This document shows positions 16,715-24,223 of a stretch of DNA of 33,938 nt, one piece after another; the stretch's first letter is position 1; every line of letters starts with the position of its first letter. This DNA is from an uncultured Bacteroidales bacterium. Lineage in GTDB: Bacteria; Bacteroidota; Bacteroidia; Bacteroidales; Bacteroidaceae. The stretch is taken from NCBI GenBank assembly GCA_902773055.1, contig CACYCZ010000099.1, positions 1 through 33,938 of the forward strand, read 5' to 3'. The notes beneath the pieces were generated by a model that was given only the letters and a program-made list of their open reading frames with translations, had not been told where the DNA came from and made no database searches. Both the position numbers and the translations under genes were made by a program.

Positions 16715-16873
16715 TTAGTTTTCAAAGAACTTCTTAACATCTTCGTTAAGAACCATTTTTTCATCAAAGATATATGCACCTGTCTTAGGGCTCTTAACCA
16801 TTTTAATTACTTTTGAATAAGCACGACCATCGGTTTTACCGGTCTGGAGGGTTGCGACTGCTTTCTTTGCCAT
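16715..16873 (-). CDS. DUF4295 protein, small Bacteroidetes ribosome-linked protein
   Basis: 52 aa: starts MAKKAVATLQTGKTDGRAYSK and ends NEDVKKFFEN. This short basic protein is conserved across Bacteroidetes directly after rpmB and rpmG. From memory, a cryo-EM study of the Flavobacterium johnsoniae ribosome described a new large-subunit protein, bL38, which I believe is this family; treat that identity as probable. It lies 9 bp after rpmG and before the terminator at 16667-16694, so it is made with the two ribosomal proteins. Confidence 0.9.
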   Translation of the reverse strand: MAKKAVATLQTGKTDGRAYSKVIKMVKSPKTGAYIFDEKMVLNEDVKKFFEN

Positions 16874-16882
16874 ATCTAAATA

Positions 16883-17071
16883 TTATTTAATCTCTTTATG
16901 GATAGTCATTTTCTTTAAGATAGGATTGTATTTTTTCAGTTCCAACCTATCTGGTGTATTCTTGCGGTTTTTTGTTGTAATATAGCGAGAAGTTCCAGGA
17001 AGACCGCTTTCCTTCATTTCTGTACATTCCAGAATAACCTGAACTCTATTGCCTTTTGTTTTACTTGCCAT
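16883..17071 (-). CDS. rpmG: 50S ribosomal protein L33
   Basis: 62 aa: [19 protein letters not shown], then [24 protein letters not shown], the L33 core. It has one cysteine only and lacks the paired CxxC zinc ligands, so it is the zinc-independent form. It lies 15 bp after rpmB in the expected rpmB-rpmG-DUF4295 order. Confidence 0.96.
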   Translation of the reverse strand: MASKTKGNRVQVILECTEMKESGLPGTSRYITTKNRKNTPDRLELKKYNPILKKMTIHKEIK

Positions 17072-17086
17072 AGCTATTATTCTTTA

Positions 17087-17347
17087 TTATCCGATTACTC
17101 TAATATCACCCCAATCACAGTACCCCTTTTCTACAGCTGCCTTCAAAGCTGCATCAAGACCGACTTTATTAATTAATCTCAAACCGGCAGCACTAAGTGT
17201 AAGGCTAATCCAGCAATCCTGTTCAACATAATAGAACTTTTTTCTAAACAAATTCACATCAAAACTACGTTTTGTGCGACGCTTTGAATGAGAAACATTG
17301 TTCCCGATCATAGCTTTCTTTCCGGTAATCTGACAGATTCTAGACAT
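17087..17347 (-). CDS. rpmB: 50S ribosomal protein L28
   Basis: 86 aa, usual size. It begins [21 protein letters not shown] with the L28 pattern, followed by basic [17 protein letters not shown] and the C-terminal [20 protein letters not shown] region. It is the first gene of the three-gene ribosomal run, and a promoter match lies 53 bp upstream. Confidence 0.97.
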   Translation of the reverse strand: MSRICQITGKKAMIGNNVSHSKRRTKRSFDVNLFRKKFYYVEQDCWISLTLSAAGLRLINKVGLDAALKAAVEKGYCDWGDIRVIG

Positions 17348-17400
17348 ATTCGTATTTTTATTTTTATTATTCTAAGATTAAAAAAATCCAATTCGGAGTG

Positions 17401-17431
17401 CAAAGTTAGCATTTATTATTGATTCCACCAA
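17401..17431 (-). promoter_or_regulatory. Promoter of the rpmB operon
   Basis: On the minus strand TTGG (17431-17428), 19 bp spacer, then TAACTTTG (17408-17401). This fits the Bacteroidetes primary sigma pattern TTTG-N19-21-TAnnTTTG with one mismatch in the -33 box. It is the best classical promoter match in the window. Confidence 0.7.
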
Positions 17432-17450
17432 CCAATTGAAACAAAAAAAT

Positions 17451-17951
17451 TTATTCTTTTTTCAAATCTTCTTTCAAAAAAAGCAAAAACATCTTCAGAA
17501 GGCCATATACTGCATTTTGCACATTCATATCCCGACCATGATCCGTTTGAAAATGGAAAGTTTGAATTTTGTCCGTTCTCCCATATGCCACCCATATGGA
17601 GCCCACAGGATTGTCTGCCGTTGCGCCGCCCGGCCCGGCAACGCCTGTCATCGCCAATGCATAATCGGTTCCGAACATCTTGGCTGCGCCTTTTACCATT
17701 TCAACAGCAACCTCTTCACAGACAGCCGTTTTTTCAGCCAGCAACCCACTTTGCACGTTCAGATATTTTGCTTTCATCTCATCTGTATAGCATACAATGC
17801 CACCCTTAAAATATTCGGAACTGCCCGGATATTCTGACAACATTGTGGCAAGACGCCCGCAACTGCAGCTCTCTGCTGTCGATATGGTCATGCCTGAATG
17901 CCACATGATGCGATTGATTTCTTTACATATTACCTTTTCCTTTAAATTCAT
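17451..17951 (-). CDS. pncC: Nicotinamide-nucleotide amidase, CinA C-terminal family
   Basis: 166 aa, the size of the stand-alone CinA C-terminal domain. Family motifs are TAESCSCGRLATMLSEYPGSS (about 24-45), FKGGIVCYTDEMK, and AMTGVAGPGGATADNPVGSIW. The enzyme deamidates nicotinamide mononucleotide to nicotinic acid mononucleotide in pyridine-nucleotide recycling. The N-terminal molybdopterin-binding-like domain of full CinA is absent. The start is 6 bp after the tsaD stop, so the gene ends the map-tsaD-pncC run. Confidence 0.93.
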   Translation of the reverse strand: MNLKEKVICKEINRIMWHSGMTISTAESCSCGRLATMLSEYPGSSEYFKGGIVCYTDEMKAKYLNVQSGLLAEKTAVCEEVAVEMVKGAAKMFGTDYALAMTGVAGPGGATADNPVGSIWVAYGRTDKIQTFHFQTDHGRDMNVQNAVYGLLKMFLLFLKEDLKKE

Positions 17952-17957
17952 CTCTGC

Positions 17958-18989
17958 TTATTTAAATGTAACACGGGAATATGCAGGCTTATCCAATGCA
18001 CAGAATTCTTTGTCCTGATATTTGAAATAACCTGCCATAGCTATCATGGCTCCATTGTCCGTAGTATATGAAAACGGTGGGATATATACCTGCCATTTTG
18101 ACCTGTCTGCTTTGTCCATAAAGGCTTGGCGCAATCCTGTATTGGCTGAGACTCCGCCTGCCACAGCCACACGGCGAATACCGGTGGCCTTGACAGCCTT
18201 GGTCAATTTATCCATCAACACCTCCACGACCGTCCTTTCGAGCGATGCCGCCAGGTCATTCTTATTTTCTTCTATAAACTGGGGATTCTCCTTCATCCTG
18301 GCCTCCAGGAAATAGAGGAAAGATGTTTTCAGTCCGCTGAAACTATAGTTCAGACCTGTTATGTGCGGTTTGTTGAACTGAAAGGCATGAGCATTGCCTT
18401 GCCGTGCCATGCGGTCTATTATAGGTCCTCCCGGATAGCCCAGTCCCATAAATTTGGAACATTTATCAATGGTTTCACCCGCTGCATCGTCAATCGTCTG
18501 CCCCAGCACTTCCATGTCATTATATCTGTTTACCTTGACAATCTGCGAATTGCCGCCACTTACCAATAAGCAGAGGAATGGAAATTCGGGTATATCTCTG
18601 TCCTTGCCCTCTTCCCTAATAAAATGTGCAAGGATATGTCCCTGAAGATGATTGACTTCTATCAAGGGGCGGCCCAATGATATAGACAATCCTTTGGCAA
18701 ACGACACACCTACCAGCAGTGACCCCAGCAAGCCCGGCCCCCGGGTAAAAGCTATAGCCGAAATGTCATTTTTTTCGATGCCGGCCCGTTTGATTGCCTG
18801 ATCTATGGTCGGCAATATGTTTTGCTGATGGGCTCTTGACGCCAATTCCGGCACGACGCCCCCGTAGGCCTCATGAACGCTTTGGCTTGCCGTGACATTG
18901 CTCAGCAGATACCCGTTGCGTATTATTGCGGCCGATGTATCATCGCAACTTGATTCTATACCTAATATTATTATATCTTTCTCCATCAT
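17958..18989 (-). CDS. tsaD: TsaD, tRNA t6A threonylcarbamoyltransferase subunit
   Basis: 343 aa from the first ATG at 18989; an in-frame TTG three bases earlier is not preferred. Motifs: LGIESSCDDTSAAII at the start, metal-binding histidines in NHLQGHILAH (about 114 and 118), GLGYPGGPIID, and the distal Asp in YTTDNGAMIA (about 310). TsaD transfers threonylcarbamoyl to A37 of ANN-decoding tRNAs in complex with TsaB/TsaE. It lies 6 bp after the map stop. Confidence 0.96.
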   Translation of the reverse strand: MMEKDIIILGIESSCDDTSAAIIRNGYLLSNVTASQSVHEAYGGVVPELASRAHQQNILPTIDQAIKRAGIEKNDISAIAFTRGPGLLGSLLVGVSFAKGLSISLGRPLIEVNHLQGHILAHFIREEGKDRDIPEFPFLCLLVSGGNSQIVKVNRYNDMEVLGQTIDDAAGETIDKCSKFMGLGYPGGPIIDRMARQGNAHAFQFNKPHITGLNYSFSGLKTSFLYFLEARMKENPQFIEENKNDLAASLERTVVEVLMDKLTKAVKATGIRRVAVAGGVSANTGLRQAFMDKADRSKWQVYIPPFSYTTDNGAMIAMAGYFKYQDKEFCALDKPAYSRVTFK

Positions 18990-18995
18990 CAATAA

Positions 18996-19853
18996 TTAAT
19001 AGGTCAATATTTCCACCCCGTTGTCTGTCATCAGGAAGGTATGTTCCCATTGGGCACTCGGTTTCTCATCTTCGGTCACAGCCGTCCAGCCGTTATCTTC
19101 ATCAATAAACAGTTCCCATGTGCCCATGTTTATCATCGGTTCTATCGTAAACACCATTCCCGGCACCAGCAGCATACCTGTATGAGGCTTCCCGAAATGG
19201 AACACTTCGGGCTCTTCGTGAAATTCCAGGCCCACGCCATGTCCGCAATAGTCTCTCACCACGGTAAACCCGTTCTGGTGAGCGTGGCGGGTTATGACAT
19301 CTGCGATATCACCGACAAAACCATAAGGCCTTGCAGCCTCAGCCCCCTTGTCCAGGCACTCTTTTGCCACTCTGACCAGTTTTTCTTTTTCGGGTGAAGT
19401 CTTTCCGATTATAAACATCCGGCTGGCATCGCTGTAATATCCCTTATATATCGTTGAGACATCCACATTAATGATGTCTCCCTCTTCCAGGACTATATCA
19501 TTGCTCGGAATACCATGACATACTTCTTCATTGACACTTGTGCATACACTTTTAGGAAACCCCTCATAATTCATCGGGGCCGGTATGGCATCATGGTCGG
19601 TTGTAAATGCATACACCCATTTGTCGATATCTGCCGTCGTTACACCGGCCCGGATATGCTCTGCGACATAATCCAACACTCCCGTGTTTATTTTGCCGCT
19701 TTCGCGTATGCCCTCTATCTGTGCCTTTTTCTTGAGCATCTGACGGGTCGGAACAAGGCACCCTTTTTCCTGATAAAACAGGATACGCTTGTCCTTTTCG
19801 GTCAATTTTCCATTCTTCGGAATTGTCCAATTTGCATTATTTCTTTTCGTCAT
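18996..19853 (-). CDS. map: Type I methionine aminopeptidase with N-terminal extension
   Basis: 285 aa from the ATG at 19853. A longer frame starting with TTG at 19883 is rejected because that TTG lies inside the -7 promoter element. The catalytic core carries the five metal ligands: DVSTIYKGYYSDASR (two Asp), GHGVGLEFHEEP (His), FTIEP (Glu) and WEHT (following the last Glu region). About 40 residues precede the usual start of the catalytic domain (RQMLKKKAQIEGIRESG), a basic stretch seen in several Bacteroidales Map proteins. It removes the initiator Met co-translationally. Confidence 0.95.
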   Translation of the reverse strand: MTKRNNANWTIPKNGKLTEKDKRILFYQEKGCLVPTRQMLKKKAQIEGIRESGKINTGVLDYVAEHIRAGVTTADIDKWVYAFTTDHDAIPAPMNYEGFPKSVCTSVNEEVCHGIPSNDIVLEEGDIINVDVSTIYKGYYSDASRMFIIGKTSPEKEKLVRVAKECLDKGAEAARPYGFVGDIADVITRHAHQNGFTVVRDYCGHGVGLEFHEEPEVFHFGKPHTGMLLVPGMVFTIEPMINMGTWELFIDEDNGWTAVTEDEKPSAQWEHTFLMTDNGVEILTY

Positions 19854-19880
19854 GATATTATGCAACCTTATTTTGAAGTG

Positions 19881-19888
19881 CAAAGGTA
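19881..19888 (-). promoter_or_regulatory. -7 promoter element of the map-tsaD-pncC run
   Basis: Reads TACCTTTG on the minus strand, a full match to TAnnTTTG, 27 bp before the map ATG. The -33 box is unclear. Confidence 0.55.
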
Positions 19889-19969
19889 ATCATTTTCAAC
19901 TGAAGTATAACGCCTGACGACATTGCGAACCGGTTTTCGCGGCACAATATCTGCATAGCATACATCTCA

Positions 19970-19990
19970 TGTTTCTTGAATCAAGAAACA
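19970..19990. terminator. Palindrome TGTTTCTTGA-A-TCAAGAAACA, possible terminator
   Basis: Perfect 10-bp arms around one central base, 37 bp after the stop of the hydrolase gene. As RNA it would fold as an 8-bp stem with a 5-nt loop. No U-rich tail follows on the minus strand, so it may instead be a protein-binding palindrome. Confidence 0.35.
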
Positions 19991-20026
19991 CGTCTCTCCC
20001 CGGGCACGGTCAGATTGAAGCTCTGC

Positions 20027-21118
20027 TTATTTCAGGTTTGTCTTGAAGAAGTCGGTTATCTTATCGTATGGTATCACCCCTGCCACATCATCATAAAGGT
20101 CTACATGGCTCGCACCCTTTACTATATATATTTCCTTGTTACCATGGACCTTATTTTCACCTTCAACATGTATACCTGTCATTTTCTCAAAGGCATACTC
20201 GCTGAAATAACGGCTGTGGGCCTTTTCGCCATGAACAAGCAATACCGGGGCTTCGATTTCAGACGCCCATGCCAGCAAAGGCTGATTCAAGAAAGACTGA
20301 CACCCTATAACATTCCAGCCGTCTGTACTGTTGCCACTGCGCTCATGGTAACCGCGCTTTGTTTTATAGTAAGCATGATAATCCTTTACAAACCACGGCG
20401 CGTCATCGGGCAATGGGTCTATGACGCCTCCTGCACGTTTGTAAGTACCCTCACGATAGTCCTCTGTACGTTGTGCTGCTATTGCACGGCGCTTTTCCAT
20501 ACGCTTCTCCGGGGTATCTTCGCTCTTGAAATAACCTTCAACATTCACTTTGCTCATATCATACATCGTCACAGCCACCGTAGCCTTGATGCGCGGATCA
20601 ATAGCTGCCGCATTGACTGCCATGCCGCCGAAACCACAAATACCTATGATTCCTATACGCTCTGCGTCTACGTCATCTCTGTTGCTGAGGTAATCCACTG
20701 CTGCAAGAAAATCTTCCGTATTAATATCGGGCGATGCCATACGCCGCGGCTCTCCTCCGCTTTCCCCCGTATACGACGGGTCAAAAGCAAGGGCCAGGAA
20801 TCCCTGCTCTGCCATATGCTGGGCATACAGGCCGCTCGACTGCTCCTTTACGGCACCAAACGGACCGCTCACTGCGAGGGCAGCCAGTTTGCCTTCAGCA
20901 TCTCGAGGCATATACACATCTGCGACCAGTTCGATACCATAACGGTTATGAAATGTTATCTTCTCATGATTTACTTTATCACTTTTCGGAAATGTCTTGT
21001 CCCATTCCTGGGTCATCTTCAACTTGCTCATATTTTCTTCTTTTACTTGGTTTGTCACCTTATTGCATGCCTGGAGGAACAATACCATTCCAAGCGCCCA
21101 TAACACTGTTTTTTTCAT
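20027..21118 (-). CDS. Alpha/beta-hydrolase lipoprotein with a cysteine at the nucleophile position
   Basis: 363 aa. A lipoprotein signal ends in LQAC (Cys at about 18). The hydrolase core includes AVSGPFGAVKEQSSGLYAQHMAEQG, the nucleophile elbow GICGFGG, where Cys replaces the usual Ser as in dienelactone-hydrolase-type enzymes, and the late His in GASHVDLYD. An insert with RMEKRRAIAAQRTEDY lies mid-protein. Family members act on esters, lactones or peptides; the substrate is unknown. The position suggests an enzyme anchored at the inner or outer membrane facing the periplasm. It stands alone, with repeat copy B upstream. Confidence 0.88.
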   Translation of the reverse strand: MKKTVLWALGMVLFLQACNKVTNQVKEENMSKLKMTQEWDKTFPKSDKVNHEKITFHNRYGIELVADVYMPRDAEGKLAALAVSGPFGAVKEQSSGLYAQHMAEQGFLALAFDPSYTGESGGEPRRMASPDINTEDFLAAVDYLSNRDDVDAERIGIIGICGFGGMAVNAAAIDPRIKATVAVTMYDMSKVNVEGYFKSEDTPEKRMEKRRAIAAQRTEDYREGTYKRAGGVIDPLPDDAPWFVKDYHAYYKTKRGYHERSGNSTDGWNVIGCQSFLNQPLLAWASEIEAPVLLVHGEKAHSRYFSEYAFEKMTGIHVEGENKVHGNKEIYIVKGASHVDLYDDVAGVIPYDKITDFFKTNLK

Positions 21119-21306
21119 ATCCTGTTAATTTCTTGTTTCTTATTTTCAGTCAGCAGGTGTAAAATTACAAAAAAAATCTGATTCTTCTCATCTCATCCCT
21201 ATTTTAATCATCTCCTTATCAGCAGGATTTAATTTACACGGGAAAACCGGCGTCACGTCGCTCATCGTTTTCCACCGACATCCCGACAAGATGAAGACGA
21301 TAAAAT
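21119..21306. other. Intergenic stretch without recognised gene
   Basis: Upstream region of the hydrolase gene. AT-rich, with a run of eight A near 21168-21176 but no full TAnnTTTG match on the minus strand. The inverted repeat GGAAAAC / GTTTTCC (21241-21247 with 21267-21273) is too weak and long-looped to call. Confidence 0.3.
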
Positions 21307-21540
21307 TTAACAATTATTAATACTTGGCACGCATATCTGCCTTACCCTTGTGCACCTGCCCCACAAGGCACTGCAAAGGGGGTAAATTTTGCAGGCCTGC
21401 GAGTTTTTGCCGGCAGGCCTGCGCGTTGAATCTGGCAGGCCTGCCAGTGAAAGCTACAAGGCCTTTGAATTTTGGGGCACAAACCATGGCACGTGAAAAA
21501 CCGTTGCATTCTGTTGCTTTTTGTTAAAACCCCAGTCATT
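21307..21540. repeat. Repeat element, copy B: four AGGCCT palindromes at 22-bp spacing
   Basis: Homologous to 10732-10954 in the same orientation. Blocks: TTAACAATTATTAATACT (21307-21324), AAGGCACTGCA, GGGGTAAATTTT, then AGGCCT at 21393, 21415, 21437 and 21459, and a tail with GTGAAAA (21493) and CTTTTTGTTAAAA. The third site centres a perfect 16-bp palindrome CTGGCAGGCCTGCCAG (21432-21447). From the first block to the first AGGCCT is 86 bp here and 85 bp in copy A. Short open frames on both strands across it are judged to be by-products. Confidence 0.8.
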
Positions 21541-21688
21541 CCAATGGTAAAACGACAAAGTTCAGACAACGGGATGCAGCAATTCTGCCAGCACAGTCAC
21601 TCGTTCAGGCTGAGGACGCTGCAATACAAAATCCCTGTTTTTTTATTAAAACTTTAAGATTTTAACACAGGCTGACGGAATAATGTAG

Positions 21689-21696
21689 TATTTTTG
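21689..21696 (+). promoter_or_regulatory. -7 promoter element of the DUF4230 run
   Basis: TATTTTTG, a full match to TAnnTTTG, 58 bp before the ATG at 21754. The -33 region (TTTTAACA at 21658-21665) is imperfect. Confidence 0.5.
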
Positions 21697-21753
21697 TCCT
21701 TGACTTACATCCGGCTGTATCGCCGGAAACAATTTATCAACCATCAGGAACAC

Positions 21754-22476
21754 ATGTATTCAAACGATTCTGACAAACCGTCCCGAGGAGAGGTCTTACC
21801 CTCCATGCCGCCTGCAGGCCCCCGTCCGACATCCCCCAAGAAGAAAAGCCACAGGCTGTTCTACCTTTTCCTTGCCATCCTGACCATTGTGGCTGCCTCA
21901 TTCCTATATTTTTCTAGAAAGGAAACCCCTGCAACCCAGACATTGACAACCATTCAGCCGGAAGTCAGCAAGGAGCACATTCTCGGCATTTTGCAGAGCC
22001 AGGCCCAAATTGCCTCCACGATTGTCGTCATTCGCAAAATGGGTATATATGATTCTGACTCTGACAAGGTTTCACTGAATCCCAACAGCTGGAAAATAGG
22101 TCACCGGCTGTGTGTCGTCCCGGTAGACATTACCATCAAATACGGCATTGACCTGAATGAAATGACCTCCAATGACATCATCTACTCCAAAGACAATTCA
22201 ACGGTACAAATCCGCCTCCCGCAAGCAAAGATACTGGACCGCTCGTTTACGCCCAAGACCAACAGGGCCGAAGTGCTCGCCCTCGCTACCGGAGCAAGAG
22301 ACAACATCGGCGAGACCACGATACAGCAAGTCAAGACCATGGCTTTCACTGACGTGATAGAAGGCAAGGACGACATATTGTTCCGGCAACTGTCGTCCGA
22401 GATTGACAAGAATACCAAGACTGTATTCCGGTCTGTAATGCAAGGTATCGGCCTAAAGGCTGAATTTATCAAATAA
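21754..22476 (+). CDS. DUF4230 membrane-anchored protein (first copy)
   Basis: 240 aa from the ATG at 21754; the frame extends upstream only to a TTG inside the promoter element. A Pro/Ser/Lys-rich cytoplasmic N-terminus of about 33 residues precedes one membrane helix (about 35-53) and an exported domain with DUF4230 features: ILQSQAQIASTIVVIRKMGIYD, then KIGHRLCVVPVDITIKYGIDL and IQIRLPQAKILD-like sequence. The biochemical role of DUF4230 is unknown. The gene is followed 12 bp later by a second DUF4230 gene. Confidence 0.85.
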   Translation: MYSNDSDKPSRGEVLPSMPPAGPRPTSPKKKSHRLFYLFLAILTIVAASFLYFSRKETPATQTLTTIQPEVSKEHILGILQSQAQIASTIVVIRKMGIYDSDSDKVSLNPNSWKIGHRLCVVPVDITIKYGIDLNEMTSNDIIYSKDNSTVQIRLPQAKILDRSFTPKTNRAEVLALATGARDNIGETTIQQVKTMAFTDVIEGKDDILFRQLSSEIDKNTKTVFRSVMQGIGLKAEFIK

Positions 22477-22488
22477 CATCCCCCCGAC

Positions 22489-23091
22489 ATGAACAAAAGA
22501 TACACAAGACATATAGGCTGCCTCCTTCTGGGACTCATTGCCATTTTGCTGATATTTCATGCAACACGCTACTTCGTAAAGAAATATACCAGTACCCAGA
22601 TACCCCCTGTCGGGATGAGCATCGCCTCAACACCCGCCATGGTAGAAAACATCAGGCCTGTCGGCGAGCTCTACTTGTTTACGGCAATAACCGAAGATGT
22701 AGCAAAAGATACCTTCATGGGCAGCGGCTTCCTCGGCACCGGGCTATGGGCGAAAAAACACCTGTGCCTGCAACTCCTCAGACAGCAGGTAAGCTTCACC
22801 ATGGACATGAGCAAGGTAAAGTATGAAACCGACTCCATTACCAACACCTTACGCATTACTTTGCCTGAACCTAAATTCGTACAGTCAACCATCTACTCAT
22901 GGTTCAAGTCAGACAACGAAAACGAAGAAGGAGCCGTAGGCTACGACGCTTCACCCCTGATTGACAAAATAGAAGCAAGAATAAGGCATCGTTACAACAC
23001 TCCCCAGAACAGGGCTGCCGCCATAAAGAATGCCCAGGATATCCTGACGAGCATATTTGAGCCCTTCGGGAAACAAATCATATTCAACTGA
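22489..23091 (+). CDS. DUF4230-like membrane-anchored protein (second copy)
   Basis: 200 aa. One membrane helix at about 8-24 is followed by an exported domain with the same order of elements as the upstream protein: NIRPVGELYLFTAITEDVAKD, KKHLCLQLLRQQVSFTMDMSKVKYE, NTLRITLPEPKFVQSTI, and a C-terminal helix ending in EPFGKQIIFN. The two are diverged tandem paralogues that may form a mixed complex; this is inference. Function unknown. Confidence 0.82.
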   Translation: MNKRYTRHIGCLLLGLIAILLIFHATRYFVKKYTSTQIPPVGMSIASTPAMVENIRPVGELYLFTAITEDVAKDTFMGSGFLGTGLWAKKHLCLQLLRQQVSFTMDMSKVKYETDSITNTLRITLPEPKFVQSTIYSWFKSDNENEEGAVGYDASPLIDKIEARIRHRYNTPQNRAAAIKNAQDILTSIFEPFGKQIIFN

Positions 23092-23133
23092 TTCTCATAA
23101 CATTCCAACAACATCATAAACCCTTTAGAACTT

Positions 23134-24054
23134 ATGACACAGCATTTTGAAATCATTTCCGACAGAAAGTCTCTCAGAGCCGGGTATCTCCACAAAGTTC
23201 TGGCAGGCATTTTCTCCATGTTCATCCCCTTGACTTTTCAGGCCCAGACATACAGTGCATTCGCCCATGTACCACAGGAACAGGCCCGGATGACTCACGT
23301 TTTCGACCCGATATGCAAACAGGCTTCCTTCATTTGTGAAAAGCATCTGATATGCCTGAGCAACGACGGGCACGCCATAGCCTATCCCCTGTTCTCCACA
23401 GCCGACTCCGTAACCTTTGATCTGGACTGCGTGAAATATACCCCCCATTGCAATGTAGCCAACCTGGTCAAAAAAGGGAAGAAGAATTACCTCTACACCT
23501 CAGAGTGGAACAACCAGCGGCGCTTCTTTGTTGAAGACATTGCCTATGACAAGAAACAGGACAAATGGACATCGCGGCTCATCCAGACCATTTCCATGGA
23601 TATACCCGACAGCATCGCAGGAGCGGGCTTTACCGACTGGATCGTTGATGCCAAGAACAACAAGCTCTACGCACACACATACCTCGAAGGCATTGAAGGC
23701 AACGACCGCGTCGCTACCGGAGTCATACTGTTGGTATTCAACCTGCCGTCACGCCAAGAGAAACAAGTTGTGCTGCATTCTGCCGACATACTGCGCCGCG
23801 CTGCGTATCCCATGTTCTATGTCACACAAGACAAAGAAATCCATAATGGGAAAATGTACATTATGGCCGGTCTGCGCACATCCAAGAAGAAAAACTGGGA
23901 TTTCTCCCGAAAAATGTTTGTCATCAACCTGAAGAATCTGGAGGTAGAAAAAATCTATGACTTTGCTTTCTACTTCGACGAGCCCGAAGGCATTGACTTT
24001 TACAAGGGAAAAACATATATCACCTTCCGCCGGGGGACCTATATATTAAAGTAA
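23134..24054 (+). CDS. Secreted protein of unknown function, propeller-like
   Basis: 306 aa. A hydrophobic segment at about 20-38 ending FQA-Q looks like a signal peptide preceded by an unusually long polar N-terminus; an internal start at Met29 is possible. The mature part has repeated short strand patterns (FICEKHLICLSNDGHAIAYPLF, GFTDWIVDAKNNKLYAHTYL, HNGKMYIMAGLR, YKGKTYITFRRGTYILK) suggesting a beta-propeller. I do not recognise the family. It lies 42 bp after the second DUF4230 gene and may share its transcript. Confidence 0.75.
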   Translation: MTQHFEIISDRKSLRAGYLHKVLAGIFSMFIPLTFQAQTYSAFAHVPQEQARMTHVFDPICKQASFICEKHLICLSNDGHAIAYPLFSTADSVTFDLDCVKYTPHCNVANLVKKGKKNYLYTSEWNNQRRFFVEDIAYDKKQDKWTSRLIQTISMDIPDSIAGAGFTDWIVDAKNNKLYAHTYLEGIEGNDRVATGVILLVFNLPSRQEKQVVLHSADILRRAAYPMFYVTQDKEIHNGKMYIMAGLRTSKKKNWDFSRKMFVINLKNLEVEKIYDFAFYFDEPEGIDFYKGKTYITFRRGTYILK

Positions 24055-24068
24055 TCATCCTGACACAC

Positions 24069-24120
24069 CCTCATAGCGGCATCAAGAAGAATATAAATCA
24101 TGCCATTCTCTCCTATGAGG
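24069..24120 (+). other. Nested inverted repeats after the plus-strand run
   Basis: CCTCATAG (24069-24076) pairs with CTATGAGG (24113-24120), and inside it GGCAT (24078-24082) pairs with ATGCC (24100-24104). The loop is long and no T-run follows, so a terminator role for the upstream gene is only possible. Confidence 0.3.
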
Positions 24121-24160
24121 CAAGGAGGTTTCCCATGCCCTTCCAGAAGACAAATAACAA

Positions 24161-24199
24161 AATACCGTGTTACTGCCCTAAACGCAATAACACGGTATT
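24161..24199 (-). terminator. Terminator between convergent genes
   Basis: Perfect 12-bp stem AATACCGTGTTA / TAACACGGTATT (24161-24172 with 24188-24199), loop 15 nt. On the minus strand it is followed by TTGTTATTTG, so it best serves the glucosaminidase gene 25 bp upstream; it may also stop plus-strand transcripts. Confidence 0.75.
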
Positions 24200-24223
24200 G
24201 TTAATAAAAAAAAGAGACAATTT

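Noticed and set aside
18996-19883. Ten-residue longer Map protein starting at TTG 19883
   Set aside because: The TTG is part of the TACCTTTG promoter element, so it cannot be within the transcript; ATG 19853 is a normal start.
19976-21103. Plus-strand open frame of 375 codons opposite the hydrolase gene
   Set aside because: Antisense to a protein with clear family motifs; its composition (Cys, His and aromatic-rich) is that of a shadow frame.
21324-21569. Small open frames on both strands over repeat copy B (and 10851-11096 over copy A)
   Set aside because: They are created by the repeat sequence, are not matched in frame between copies, and lack any coding signature.
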